DNA from: Aquisphaera insulae
GTDB taxonomy: Bacteria; Planctomycetota; Planctomycetia; Isosphaerales; Isosphaeraceae
Length of the DNA stretch: 64,000 nucleotides
Direction: 5' to 3'
Assembly: GCF_011064615.1 (NCBI RefSeq)
Contig: NZ_JAALJH010000001.1
Location: forward strand, 306,729 to 370,728
Each line of letters opens with the position of its first letter. The stretch's first letter is position 1. The notes under the pieces were generated by a model. The model ran no database searches. It was not told the DNA's origin and saw only the letters and a program-made list of their open reading frames with translations. Shown in pieces: positions 1 through 8,851 of the stretch. A program made the translations under genes and the position numbers.

Positions 1-1098
1 GCTGCCGCCGACCCCGGGGCCGTCGAGCCCATCAAGGTGAAGGGGAGCGTGAAGGCGACCGTCGGCGACTTCGAGCTGGACCGGATCGGCGACGCCGAGG
101 CCGCCCTCCGGCACTACGAGGAGGCCCTGGCTCTGCGTCGCGACTGGCTGGCTCGCGAGCCGTCGAACGACGAGGCCAAACGGGGCGTGGCGAACATGCT
201 CGGTGCCCTCGCTCGGGCCCGCCTCCAACTGGGGGCCCCGGCGAAGGCGCGCGACCTCTACCGCGAGGAGATCGCGCTCCGCGAGCAGCTTTCTCCGTCC
301 CTCGCCGGACAGGTCGAGGTCCGACGGGAACGGGCCGGCCTCGAGGACAAGCTCGGCGACCTGGAGGTCTCGCTCGGCGATCCGGCGGCGGGCCGAGCCC
401 ACTTCGAGCGGGCGCTCCGGCTCCGCCGCGAGATCGCGGCCGAGAACCCTGGCGAGACCCAGGCCCAGCGCGACGTGCTCCTGTCGCTGGAGAAGCTGGG
501 GAACGACGCGTTGATCGCGCGTCGGGACGCGAGGGCGGCCCTCGCGCCCTATCGCGAGGCGCTCGACGGCTTCGTCGCGCGACTCAAGCTGGAGCCGTCG
601 TCGGTTCAGGCCCGGATGGACGTCGCGCTGGCCCATTACTACGTCGCCACGGCCGAGCTTCGTGCCGGGGATCCGAAGGCGGCGGCCTCTCATTACCGCG
701 CGTGTCGCGATATCCGCGAGGAGCTGGCGAAGGATCCGAAGACCAAGATCAGCACCCTGGACCTGATGCTCGACCTCGCCCGGACCGGCGACCACGCAGG
801 GGCCTCGGAGATCGCCGAGGCGATGATCAAGGAGCCGCCCCTCGATGCACGCGTCTACTTCCAGGCCGCGTGCGGCTTCGCGCTCTCCGCCGGCGCCGTG
901 GCCGATTCAGGCCCGTCCGATGCGAGTGCCCGACAGGCCCGGCACTATACCGACCGCGCCTTCGACGCGCTCCGCCTCGCGCTCAAACGCGGCTGGAGGA
1001 GCGCCGACCAGGTCGCGACCGACCCCGATCTCGACCCGATCCGCGCCGATCCCCGGTTCGCGACGCTCCTCGAGGACTTCCGGAAGGCAGGGCCGTGA
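1..1098 (+). CDS. C-terminal part of a TPR protein, probably a Ser/Thr protein kinase (5' end outside window)
   Basis: The frame is open from the first base, so the gene begins before the window; the GTG at 37 is not needed as a start. About 365 residues are visible. They form tandem helical pairs with TPR spacing (A..HYEEALALRR, ..HFERALRLRR, ..PYREALDGF). The end has the pattern A.DALRLALKRGW...DPDLDPIRADPRF..LL, which in planctomycetes is characteristic of the C-terminus of serine/threonine kinases with a TPR tail (family knowledge). The kinase domain itself cannot be seen here, so that assignment is an inference. The stop overlaps the next gene's GTG start by 4 bases (GTGA), which suggests translational coupling. 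Confidence 0.75.
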   Translation, partial: AAADPGAVEPIKVKGSVKATVGDFELDRIGDAEAALRHYEEALALRRDWLAREPSNDEAKRGVANMLGALARARLQLGAPAKARDLYREEIALREQLSPSLAGQVEVRRERAGLEDKLGDLEVSLGDPAAGRAHFERALRLRREIAAENPGETQAQRDVLLSLEKLGNDALIARRDARAALAPYREALDGFVARLKLEPSSVQARMDVALAHYYVATAELRAGDPKAAASHYRACRDIREELAKDPKTKISTLDLMLDLARTGDHAGASEIAEAMIKEPPLDARVYFQAACGFALSAGAVADSGPSDASARQARHYTDRAFDALRLALKRGWRSADQVATDPDLDPIRADPRFATLLEDFRKAGP

Positions 1099-1958
1099 GA
1101 ATCCTGGTCGCCATCCCCCATTACTTCGACGCGGCCGGCTCCTCCCCGGAGTCGTTCCGCCACGGTTCCCTGTCTCGCGACCCGGCACCGAGGGCCGCCG
1201 CGCTCACCGCTTGCCTCTCCGCCCTGAGGCAGACGTTCGACGGCCCCCAGGTCATGATCGACCTGGCCACCCGCCGAGCCGTCCCGGCGAATCACCGATT
1301 CGTGGCGTCGAAGCTGGACATCGTCGTCTGCACGACTCGCGGGTGCCACCTGCTGTCCGGCCTCTCGATTCCCCGGGACGACTACATGCATCAGCCGGCG
1401 GACGTGGAGCCGCTCCTGCTGGGATTCGAATGCCACGCCGCCCTGCACGAGCGGATCGGCGACTACGACTACTACGCCTACCTCGAGGATGATCTGGTCG
1501 TCACCGACCCCTGGTTCTTCGCGAAGCTCGCCTGGTTCCACGATCAGGTCGGGGTCGAGTCGCTCCTCCTCCCCAACCGGTACGAGGTCGCCAGCGGCCG
1601 CGTCGCGAGGAAGGCTTACCTCGACGGCGATCTCGCGCCTGAGGTCACGGCCCCGTTCCAGGACCCGACCGATCGGCCCGAATTGCGGTCGAGCTTCCTG
1701 GGCGTGGATGCCCGGTTCGTCCGGCCGCTCAATCCCCATTGCGGCGGCTTCTTCCTATCCCTGGACCAGATGCGACGCTGGGCCCTGCGGCCCGATTTCC
1801 TGGACCGCGACTGCAGCTTCATAGGCCCGCTGGAGAGCGCCGCCAGCCTCGGCATGATGCGTACCTTCCGCGTCTACAAGCCCGCACCGGAAGTCGCCAG
1901 CTTCCTCGAGATCGCCCATCACGGGACGGGATTCATCGACAACCTGCGGTACTCCTAG
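1095..1958 (+). CDS. Glycosyltransferase-like protein (GT-A-type, hypothetical)
   Basis: A 287-residue protein starting at a GTG that overlaps the upstream stop codon (GTGA). An in-frame region upstream lies inside the previous gene and is rejected. It opens with RILVAIPHYFD, a beta strand typical of nucleotide-sugar-binding folds. An acidic YLEDDLVV motif at residues 130-137 sits where GT-A enzymes carry the metal-binding DxD. Near the C-terminus NPHCGGFFLS and FIGPLESAASLG resemble acceptor-side loops. There is no signal peptide or membrane segment, so it should act in the cytoplasm. Donor and acceptor sugars cannot be named. The assignment rests on motif placement and is moderate. Confidence 0.6.
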   Translation: MRILVAIPHYFDAAGSSPESFRHGSLSRDPAPRAAALTACLSALRQTFDGPQVMIDLATRRAVPANHRFVASKLDIVVCTTRGCHLLSGLSIPRDDYMHQPADVEPLLLGFECHAALHERIGDYDYYAYLEDDLVVTDPWFFAKLAWFHDQVGVESLLLPNRYEVASGRVARKAYLDGDLAPEVTAPFQDPTDRPELRSSFLGVDARFVRPLNPHCGGFFLSLDQMRRWALRPDFLDRDCSFIGPLESAASLGMMRTFRVYKPAPEVASFLEIAHHGTGFIDNLRYS

Positions 1959-2039
1959 TCTGACGACGTTCGGTTGTATCGGACGAATGACGCGAATCCG
2001 GGGGGACACTGGATAACTTTGGTTGCAGTTTACTATTCG

Positions 2040-2068
2040 TTGACTCGATGATAAGCACAGTCTAGTAT
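2040..2068 (+). promoter_or_regulatory. Sigma70-type promoter in the 341-base gap before the S55-like gene
   Basis: TTGACT and TAGTAT are separated by exactly 17 bases in an AT-rich island (about 2020-2090) that contrasts with the very GC-rich surroundings. It predicts a transcript start near 2075 and a leader of about 225 bases before the ATG at 2300. Nothing else was recognised in the gap from 1959 to 2299: no RNA gene and no convincing small ORF. Confidence 0.6.
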
Positions 2069-2299
2069 TCGTATGGGCGATTGAAGTACGACCAAGTCCC
2101 ATCACGTCCTCGAAGACGTGGCACTCTATCGACCTCGCTTCCAGTCTCGCTCCGCGTGCTCTGAGTCTCCGCTCCCCGCCTCGGATCTCATCCCTTCGCG
2201 GGATGCTGGTCCTCGCGGGCTCCCTCCCTTCTCCGGGCGGAGATGTGTCAGGCACGACAGGTCCCGGCTTCCTCCTCGTACCACGGGAGACCGCGCCGC

Positions 2300-4225
2300 A
2301 TGCACGCTCTAGCGCACTCCATCCGCATCGGAATGGCCCTTTCCTTCCGGCTGATCGGGGTCGTCCTGGCGATCGGGTTCGCGATCACCACGGTCGCCGC
2401 CGACGAGCCGGATCCGAAGTCCTACTGGGACGTCAAGGATCTGCGCCCCGGGATGAAAGGGACCGGGCGGACGGTGATGGTGGGGACCCGGCTGGAGGAG
2501 TTCGGCGCCGAGGTGCTGGGGGTGATGCGCGACGTCAGCCCGGGGCGGGACATGGTCCTCTGCCGCCTGACGGGGTGCAACCTCGAGCACGCCGGGATCA
2601 TTCAGGGGATGAGCGGGAGCCCGATCTACATCGACGGCAAGCTCGTGGGGGCGGTCGCCTACGCCTGGGAGTTCGCCAAGGATCCGATCGCCGGCGTGAC
2701 GCCATTCCAGCAGATGGTGAGCTACGTCCGGGCCAGCGACCGCCGGCTCGCCGCCGAGTCCCGCGATCGGTCCCAGGGCAAGGGCTTGCAAGCGGCGCGT
2801 CTGGCCGTCTTCCCCGAGCTGCTGGATCCCTCCGAACCCAACTCACCCGACGCGGCCTCGCCCAGCCCCGAAGCCCCCCTGCCCCTGGCCGGTGGCGGCA
2901 TGGCCGGCATGCGGCCGATCGTCACGCCGCTGGCCGCGTCCGGGTTCAGTCCCCGTGCCCTCGCCCAGCTCGAGACGAGCCTGCGCCCGCTGGGAATGGC
3001 GCCGATGGCCGGCGGCATGGCCCCGGACCACGTCCTTCGCGAGGAGAAGTCGTGCGCCCTCAAGCCGGGCTCGCCCCTCTCGATCGCCATGGTCATGGGC
3101 GACTTCGACCTCTCCGGGATCGGGACGGTCACGCATGTGGAGGGGGGACGCGTCTACGGCTTCGGGCATCCGATGTTCAGCCTGGGCTCCTGCGAGATGC
3201 CGATGATGACCGGCTACATCCACACCGTCTATCCTCGCGCCAGCGTCAGCATGAAGATGGGCTCGCCGCTCCACGTCGTGGGGGTGATCGATGCCGACGT
3301 CAGCACCTGCGTCGCCGGCCGGATCGGCCCCGAGCCCGACATGCTGCCCGTCAGCGTCCGCGTCAAGACGGGCCGGTACGCGGACTCGAGGACGTACCGG
3401 GTCCGGATCGTCCGCGAGCCGACCCTCCTGCCGAACCTGCTGCTCTCGGTCCTGACGAGCGCCATCGACACCGAAGGGAACTTGCCGGAGGAGCTGACGG
3501 CCCGGCTCTCCGCCACCTTCAAGATCAAGGGGCAGGAGCCGATCACCCTCGCCGACACGTTCAGCGGCCCGCGGTACGGCGGCCAGTCCGGCGCCTCGAC
3601 ACTCTTCGGGCCGCTCGCGGCGATCGCCAACATGCTCGTGCACAACCCGTTGGAGCCGATCCGGATCGAGGAGATCGAGTGCCTCGTGGAGATCGAGCCG
3701 GGGCGGAAGGTGGCCACGATCGAGTCGGTACGACTGCTCTCCGACACCGTCGAGCCCGGGAAGGCCCTCCGCGCCTTCGTGACGCTCAAGCCGTTCAAGG
3801 GCGAACGCGAGATCCTCGAGGTCGAGCTGCCCATCCCGGCCGACTTCCCGGAAGGGGCCCACGAAGCCCTCTTCACGGACGTCTCGGGCTCGATCCGCCG
3901 CCGGTTCCGCAACGAACCTCCGCTCTCGGAGCCTCGCGACCTGGCGACCTTCATGAGGTCGATCCGAGTGCAGACGGAGCCGCGGCGGACGGCCGTCTAC
4001 GGCCATGTCGCGACGCCGGAGCGCGGCCTGGCCGTCGGCGGCCACGAGCTGCCGAACCTCCCCGGCAGCGCCCGGGCCGCGTTCGCGTCGCGGAAGGAAG
4101 TCGCCCCTCAGCCGATCCGCTCTGACCTCATCACCGCCAGGCCGGTCGGCTGGGTCGTCGAGGGGAGCCAGAGTCTCCGCTTCACCGTGGCCAGGGACCC
4201 GGGGCTTTCGCTATCGTGGAAGTGA
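2300..4225 (+). CDS. Exported SpoIVB/S55-like peptidase-domain protein
   Basis: A 641-residue protein. The ATG at 2300 is chosen because a GGGAGA lies about 10 bases upstream and a signal peptide follows (hydrophobic residues about 12-33, cut after VAA). GMKGTGRTVMVGT and GMSGSPIYIDGKLVGAVAY (Ser105/Ser107) match the serine motif of the SpoIVB S55 family, here near the N-terminus. GTVTHVEGG..YGFGHPMF (His290) matches the family's His motif. In SpoIVB the His motif precedes the Ser motif; here the order is reversed. Residues 180-225 are a Pro/Ala-rich linker. The rest, to residue 641, is predicted beta-rich. It is probably periplasmic or surface-associated; proteolytic activity is not certain. 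Related exported proteins occur in planctomycetes and acidobacteria. Confidence 0.8.
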   Translation: MHALAHSIRIGMALSFRLIGVVLAIGFAITTVAADEPDPKSYWDVKDLRPGMKGTGRTVMVGTRLEEFGAEVLGVMRDVSPGRDMVLCRLTGCNLEHAGIIQGMSGSPIYIDGKLVGAVAYAWEFAKDPIAGVTPFQQMVSYVRASDRRLAAESRDRSQGKGLQAARLAVFPELLDPSEPNSPDAASPSPEAPLPLAGGGMAGMRPIVTPLAASGFSPRALAQLETSLRPLGMAPMAGGMAPDHVLREEKSCALKPGSPLSIAMVMGDFDLSGIGTVTHVEGGRVYGFGHPMFSLGSCEMPMMTGYIHTVYPRASVSMKMGSPLHVVGVIDADVSTCVAGRIGPEPDMLPVSVRVKTGRYADSRTYRVRIVREPTLLPNLLLSVLTSAIDTEGNLPEELTARLSATFKIKGQEPITLADTFSGPRYGGQSGASTLFGPLAAIANMLVHNPLEPIRIEEIECLVEIEPGRKVATIESVRLLSDTVEPGKALRAFVTLKPFKGEREILEVELPIPADFPEGAHEALFTDVSGSIRRRFRNEPPLSEPRDLATFMRSIRVQTEPRRTAVYGHVATPERGLAVGGHELPNLPGSARAAFASRKEVAPQPIRSDLITARPVGWVVEGSQSLRFTVARDPGLSLSWK

Positions 4226-4302
4226 ACCGCCCCGGCCGCTTGGAGTGGCGAAGGTAGACGATTCCAGCTCCTGGACCCGCCCTGGGAAGGGATTTCCGCG
4301 TC

Positions 4303-6459
4303 ATGATCAAGCCCCCGATGCGCCTCGTCGCCGCGACCCTGATCGGACTGGCCCTCACCCTGCCCGCGACGGCAAAACTGGAGACCTGGCGGCAGGAAGG
4401 CCCGGCGGGCTTCGCCCGGAATCGTCGCGAGCGGATCGTGCTTTCGGACCAGGGCCGCGCCCGCCTCGGGCGCGAGCTCGAGCCAACCGGCTCGCTCCCC
4501 GCGGAACGAGTCTGGGACCTGGCACGAGGGAAGGACGGCGCGGTCTATGCGGCCACGGGCGACGGCGGCAAGGTCTTCCGGCGGGACGCAAGGGAAGGAT
4601 CGACCTGGGTGCAGGTCCTCGCCGCAGCCGACGGTGAGGTCCTCTCGATCGTCACGACCCCGGACGGCCACACCTTCGCCGGGACCGGGCCGACCGGCCA
4701 GGTCGTGGACGTGACCGACCCGGCCCATCGGTCCTCTCGTCCCGATCCGCACGTCCAGTACATCTGGGACCTGGCGGCGGACGGGTCCGGGAATCTGTAT
4801 GCGGCGACGGGCCCGACGGGGCAGCTGTGGAAGCGAACGCGAGCGGGCACTTGGTCGCTCCTCCTCGACAGCAAGGCGAGCCACCTCCTCTCGGTCGCGG
4901 TCACACCCGATGGAATCGTCTACGCCGGCAGCGATGGCGAGGGCCTGATCTACCGGATCGAGAAGGACGGCAAGGTTTCGGTGGTTTACGACGCACCTCA
5001 ATCGGACATTCGTGCCCTGGTGGTCGCGACCGACGGGACGCTTTTCGCCGGGACGGCCGCGGAATCGAACGCGAATGCCAGTCGGCTCGCCGCGCTATTC
5101 TCCCCTGCCGCGGACGGGCTGGATGCCGGTCCTTCCTCGGTCGGTGGGGTTCGGTCCTCGGCTCCGACCGGAGCCGCCGGACACGTGGAGGCGGCGAGGG
5201 TCCCTCAGGAGCGTGCCCCCCTGGCCGAGCGAAGGCCGACCGCGTCCGGAACCGCCGCACTGAGAACCCTCATGCCGGGCGAGAACGCCGTCTATCGGAT
5301 CGAGGCCGACGGGGCCGTGCGCGAGATCTTCCGCGCCCGGGCCCTGATCTTCGCGCTCGGATGGTCCGCCGATCGACTCCTCGTCGGGACGGGGCCGGAT
5401 GGGCAGCTTTATGAGATCCGCGATCGCGACGCGGAGAGCACGCCGCTGGCGAAGCTTGACAGCGGTCAGATCCTGTCCCTGCTGCCCGAACCCGAAGGCG
5501 GGATCCTGCTCGGCACGGGCGATCCCGGCACGGTAGTGAGGTTATCCTCCCGTCACGCTGCCCGGGGAGAGATCGTCTCGGAAGTCCACGACACAAGACT
5601 CCGGTCCCGGTTCGGAGCCCTCTCCTGGCGGGCCGACACGCCACCCGGCACGACCGTCTCACTCCAGGTACGCACCGGGAATGTCGGCGAGCCGGACGAG
5701 ACCTGGTCCGCGTGGTCGGCCGAACAGACCATCGCCTCGTCGTCACGCGCCGATGTGCCGGCCGGGCGGTTCGTCCAGTATCGGGCCAGGCTCGCCACAA
5801 GCGATCCGGCCGTCACGCCGGAGCTCGCAACGGTCGCCCTCTCCTACCGCTCCGTCAACCTGCCACCGGAGATCACGAAGCTCGACGTCCCCGACGTGAG
5901 CGTCGCCGACGGATCGACCCGCCAGGCACGCATCAGCGTCCGCTGGGAGGCGATCGATCCCAACGACGACGACCTCGCCTTCACGCTCCAGGTCCGCAAG
6001 GACGGCTGGCCGAGCTGGATCTCGATCACCCCGTCGGCGATCACGGAGAAGAGCTTCAACTGGGACGCGACGACGTTCCCCTCGGGGACCTACCGGATCC
6101 GCCTCTCGGCCACGGACCGGCCGTCGAACGGCGAGGGGGACACGCTCACTCGAGATCGCGAGAGCGGCCCCTGCCTCATCGACCACGAGCCGCCGACCGT
6201 TTCGATCGACCCGAAGCGCGATCAGGCCGGGATCTCCCTGAGCGATGGCCTGACCCGACTGGCGAAGGCCGAGTATTCGCTCGACGGCGGAGCCTGGACG
6301 CCCCTCTTCCCGGACGACGGCCTCTTCGATACGCTTCGAGAAGCAATCACTCTCCCCCTGTCCGGCCTGAAGCCGGGTGCCCACATGCTGATGGTCCGCG
6401 GGACCGACGCCGCGGGTAACGTGGGCACAGGGGATGCGCTCCTCACCGTGAAGGATTGA
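4303..6459 (+). CDS. Exported beta-propeller protein with C-terminal Fn3-like domains
   Basis: A 718-residue protein with a signal peptide (residues 1-24, ending in ATA). A GGAAGG Shine-Dalgarno lies just upstream of the ATG. Residues about 45-375 contain repeated blade motifs of the form 'G.VYAATGDGG.V', 'G.TFAGTGPTGQV', 'GNLYAATGPTGQL' and 'G.LFAGT', as in NHL/YVTN-type propellers. Residues 255-323 are a low-complexity Ala/Pro/Arg/Ser-rich insert that interrupts a blade. Residues 385-560 hold the 'W....PPGT.VSLQVRTGN...PD.TWS.W' pattern and 560-718 look like fibronectin or Ig-like beta sandwiches ending in VRGTDAAGNVG. It probably binds a ligand or polymer at the cell surface; the ligand is unknown. 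The next gene starts 3 bases after its stop. Confidence 0.75.
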   Translation: MIKPPMRLVAATLIGLALTLPATAKLETWRQEGPAGFARNRRERIVLSDQGRARLGRELEPTGSLPAERVWDLARGKDGAVYAATGDGGKVFRRDAREGSTWVQVLAAADGEVLSIVTTPDGHTFAGTGPTGQVVDVTDPAHRSSRPDPHVQYIWDLAADGSGNLYAATGPTGQLWKRTRAGTWSLLLDSKASHLLSVAVTPDGIVYAGSDGEGLIYRIEKDGKVSVVYDAPQSDIRALVVATDGTLFAGTAAESNANASRLAALFSPAADGLDAGPSSVGGVRSSAPTGAAGHVEAARVPQERAPLAERRPTASGTAALRTLMPGENAVYRIEADGAVREIFRARALIFALGWSADRLLVGTGPDGQLYEIRDRDAESTPLAKLDSGQILSLLPEPEGGILLGTGDPGTVVRLSSRHAARGEIVSEVHDTRLRSRFGALSWRADTPPGTTVSLQVRTGNVGEPDETWSAWSAEQTIASSSRADVPAGRFVQYRARLATSDPAVTPELATVALSYRSVNLPPEITKLDVPDVSVADGSTRQARISVRWEAIDPNDDDLAFTLQVRKDGWPSWISITPSAITEKSFNWDATTFPSGTYRIRLSATDRPSNGEGDTLTRDRESGPCLIDHEPPTVSIDPKRDQAGISLSDGLTRLAKAEYSLDGGAWTPLFPDDGLFDTLREAITLPLSGLKPGAHMLMVRGTDAAGNVGTGDALLTVKD

Positions 6460-6462
6460 TTG

Positions 6463-7389
6463 ATGTCCCCCCGGCTTCCACGACGCGCCGGGGCCACGGC
6501 GGCCGATCTTGCGGTGGGCCTGGGCCTGGCCGCGGCGGTCCTCCTCACCGCCCTCATGGCCCTTCCTCGCAGTCGCGAGCAGGCCCGTCTTGCCGCCTGC
6601 CAGCGGAACCTGGGCCAGATCGGCCTGGCGCTGGCGCTGTATGACGGGATGGAACGGCACCTGCCGGCGATCGGCAACCTGGAGGTCATCGACGCCTCCT
6701 CGTCGCCGCAGGCCGCCCCGGCTGGACCCGGGCCATTGCGGGCCTTGCTGGACACGCTTGGCCTGGAGAACTTCCAGGGCTTGAAGCCGGGAGGCGACCT
6801 GCCTCGAGCCGCCGGATCGGTCCCGGAAGAGGGCCCGGTCGCCGGCTTCGTCTGTTCGAGCGACGCCATGGCCACGACTCGCAAGCTCCGCGCCCCGGTC
6901 AGCTACCGGGCGGTTACCGGGGGAGACACGCTGGGTCGCGACGGAGCGTTCGCACCGGGTCGGTTGCTCCGGATCGAGATGGCGGAGGCATCGGACGGCG
7001 CCAGCTTCACGGCCGCCTTCTCGGAACGGAAGGTCGGCAACGGTCGCGACGAGCAGGGTTACGAGGGCAATTTCGCCGCCGCCCCGGGCCCGATCCCGCC
7101 GGGAGGTTGCCCCGAACCCGGGGGGTTGCACTGGTATGGAGACGCGGGCTCGTCCTGGGTCCGGGCGGGCTATCGCTCAACTCTCTACAATCACTCCCTG
7201 ACGCCGAACGCCGCCCCGTCCTGCGTCGCCACGGACGGAAAATCGGCCGCGATCGGCGCCTCGAGCGGCCACCGCCAGGGCGTGAACCTGCTCATGCTGG
7301 ATGCCTCCGTGAGGCTGGTCACCCCGACCGTCTCCTCGAAGGTGTGGAAGGAATTCGCCTCCCTGACCGACAATGAGCGTCCGCGTTGA
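6463..7389 (+). CDS. DUF1559-like type II pseudopilin-related protein
   Basis: A 308-residue protein. The ATG at 6463 is preferred over the TTG at 6460 because AAGGA sits 8 bases upstream, inside the end of the preceding gene. Residues 12-35 form the N-terminal hydrophobic helix usual for pseudopilin-like DUF1559 proteins. It is followed by ACQRNLGQIGLALALYD, the family's 'NLKQIGLALHNYH' region, and a late GHRQGVNLLMLDASVRLVT, the usual 'HGGGVNVLFADGSV' region. The strict prepilin cleavage motif is not obvious. Its tight spacing to the beta-propeller gene suggests co-transcription. DUF1559 proteins are strongly expanded in planctomycetes, but their function is not established. Confidence 0.75.
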   Translation: MSPRLPRRAGATAADLAVGLGLAAAVLLTALMALPRSREQARLAACQRNLGQIGLALALYDGMERHLPAIGNLEVIDASSSPQAAPAGPGPLRALLDTLGLENFQGLKPGGDLPRAAGSVPEEGPVAGFVCSSDAMATTRKLRAPVSYRAVTGGDTLGRDGAFAPGRLLRIEMAEASDGASFTAAFSERKVGNGRDEQGYEGNFAAAPGPIPPGGCPEPGGLHWYGDAGSSWVRAGYRSTLYNHSLTPNAAPSCVATDGKSAAIGASSGHRQGVNLLMLDASVRLVTPTVSSKVWKEFASLTDNERPR

Positions 7390-7415
7390 ACTCGTCCTCT
7401 CGGGATGCACCGATC

Positions 7416-8054
7416 ATGACCCGGCCCGCGCTGATCTTCGACTTCGGCAACGTGGTGGGATTCTTCGACTATTCCCGGATGTATGATCGATTCGGCCGAC
7501 GGCTGGGCGTCACGGGGACGGACCTGGAAGCGAGCCTGGCCAGGAAGGGAGTGGCCTCGCTCGGGCGCGAGTTCGAGCTCGGCAAGATCTCCGCGGAGGA
7601 GTTCGCCCGGCGGGTGTCGGATCTCGCCGGGCTGGACATGGGCTACGAGGAGTTCGAGTCCGAATGGCCGGACATCTTCACGCTCAACGAGCCGGTCGCA
7701 CGGCTCGTCGAGGGCCTCGACCGGGCCGGCTATACCCTGCTCCTCGGTTCCAACACCAATGCCCTCCACGCGCGGTGCTTCCGGAGCAAGTTCCGGGAGA
7801 CGCTGGACCGCTTCGATCATCTGGTCTTCTCCTTCGAGCTGGGTGTCATGAAGCCCGATCCGGCCTTCTTCGCCGCGTGCGTCGCCCTGGCCGGCGTACC
7901 GGCCGAATCCTGCATCTTCATCGATGACGCGGCGGCCAACGTCGCCGGAGCCATCTCCGCCGGCCTGCGCGGCGTCACGTATCGCGACCCGGCCGGCCTG
8001 GTGGCCCAGCTCGCCGACCTGGGCGTCTGCGCACCGGCCGCAAGCCAGGCCTGA
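7416..8054 (+). CDS. HAD-superfamily hydrolase (YihX-like subfamily)
   Basis: A 212-residue protein whose ATG at 7416 places motif I at the N-terminus. Motif I reads FDFGNVV, with Asn in place of the second Asp of DxD, as in YihX-like HAD proteins (DLGNV). Motif II is LLLGSNTN, motif III is the Lys of GVMKPDP, and motif IV is CIFIDDAAANV. The nucleophilic first Asp and the IDD acids are kept, so phosphatase activity on a small phosphorylated metabolite is plausible. The helical cap lies at residues about 20-95. It is cytosolic. The substrate cannot be read from the sequence. Confidence 0.85.
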   Translation: MTRPALIFDFGNVVGFFDYSRMYDRFGRRLGVTGTDLEASLARKGVASLGREFELGKISAEEFARRVSDLAGLDMGYEEFESEWPDIFTLNEPVARLVEGLDRAGYTLLLGSNTNALHARCFRSKFRETLDRFDHLVFSFELGVMKPDPAFFAACVALAGVPAESCIFIDDAAANVAGAISAGLRGVTYRDPAGLVAQLADLGVCAPAASQA

Positions 8055-8851
8055 CGCCGACCGCCGTCCCGAGGGGATCGAAGCTGATCGATTCCGGGCC
8101 GGCCGAACCGCAAAGCGCTCGTGCATGATGATATCTTCGAAGTGACTCAACGTAATGGTTAGGCCGATCCTTGCGGACCTCCCCGCCCATGTCGATTTCG
8201 AGGATCGGCGCGGAGGCGCGGACGAGGGGGCTCGACGAGGCGGCGAGTCGCGGTCGAAAACCGGCGAGATCCCTGCGGCGGTTTGACTTCTGGGTTCCAG
8301 AGGACAGACTCGTACTAACGCGTATTCCCGCGTCGAGCGACCCGGAATTCGTCTGTACAACCCACCTCGCCATCACTTCCTCGAATTCTTTCCCCAAAGG
8401 GCTTGACGAACGGAATCGACCTAGTCATCATTGACTGCGTGCATGGAGCCAACCACACAAACACGGTAGCGAGAGTCGCCGGCGGCGCGCCTCGTGGGGC
8501 GAGGCGCGGCAATGGCGCTCGACGGGAAGTGGAGCATCCGGGCGTTGCGAGGCCGAGGGGTTTCCCGCGGTCGAGGCGAGCCCGGATGCGGTGCGGAAGC
8601 AAACAACCGAGAGGCGTTCGCCGCGGGGTCGGCGGGCGTCGAGGAGCGAGGATCGGTCCGCGGTCAGGTCCAGGAGTCCGTCACATTCCGGTCGGCCGTC
8701 GGAGGGGTGCGGGGTCCCGCGCCGAAGGCGGCCGCGGCGGCGAATTCGGGTAGATCATCTTGATCGAGGGGTCGGGGGCGAGCCCGAGGCGCGAGTTCAG
8801 GCGTGCCGGGCGGGCCGGCCGGATCCCGCAAGCGAACCGGGGAGTCTGTCG
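8055..8851 (+). other. 797-base intergenic leader of the giant surface-protein gene
   Basis: No gene is supported here. The reading frame of the giant gene is open back to 8591, but the translation is Arg/Gly/Ser-rich and unlike protein, so I treat it as leader. Possible sigma70 elements are weak: TTGACG at 8403-8408 with CATCAT 17 bases further on, and unpaired TTGACT hexamers at 8283 and 8431. The long leader may carry regulation, but no recognisable riboswitch or terminator was found. Confidence 0.4.

Noticed and set aside
2203..4125. Plus-strand ORF in another frame across the S55-like gene
   Set aside because: Arg/Pro/Gly-rich shadow. The annotated frame has a signal peptide and family motifs.
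8283..8318. TTGACT...TACTAA as a promoter for the giant gene
   Set aside because: The spacing is about 24 bases, too long for a sigma70 promoter.
8591..8851. Extension of the giant protein to an upstream ATG
   Set aside because: The extra 87 residues are Arg/Ser-rich and not protein-like. The ATG at 8852 has a ribosome site and precedes the conserved N-terminal motif.
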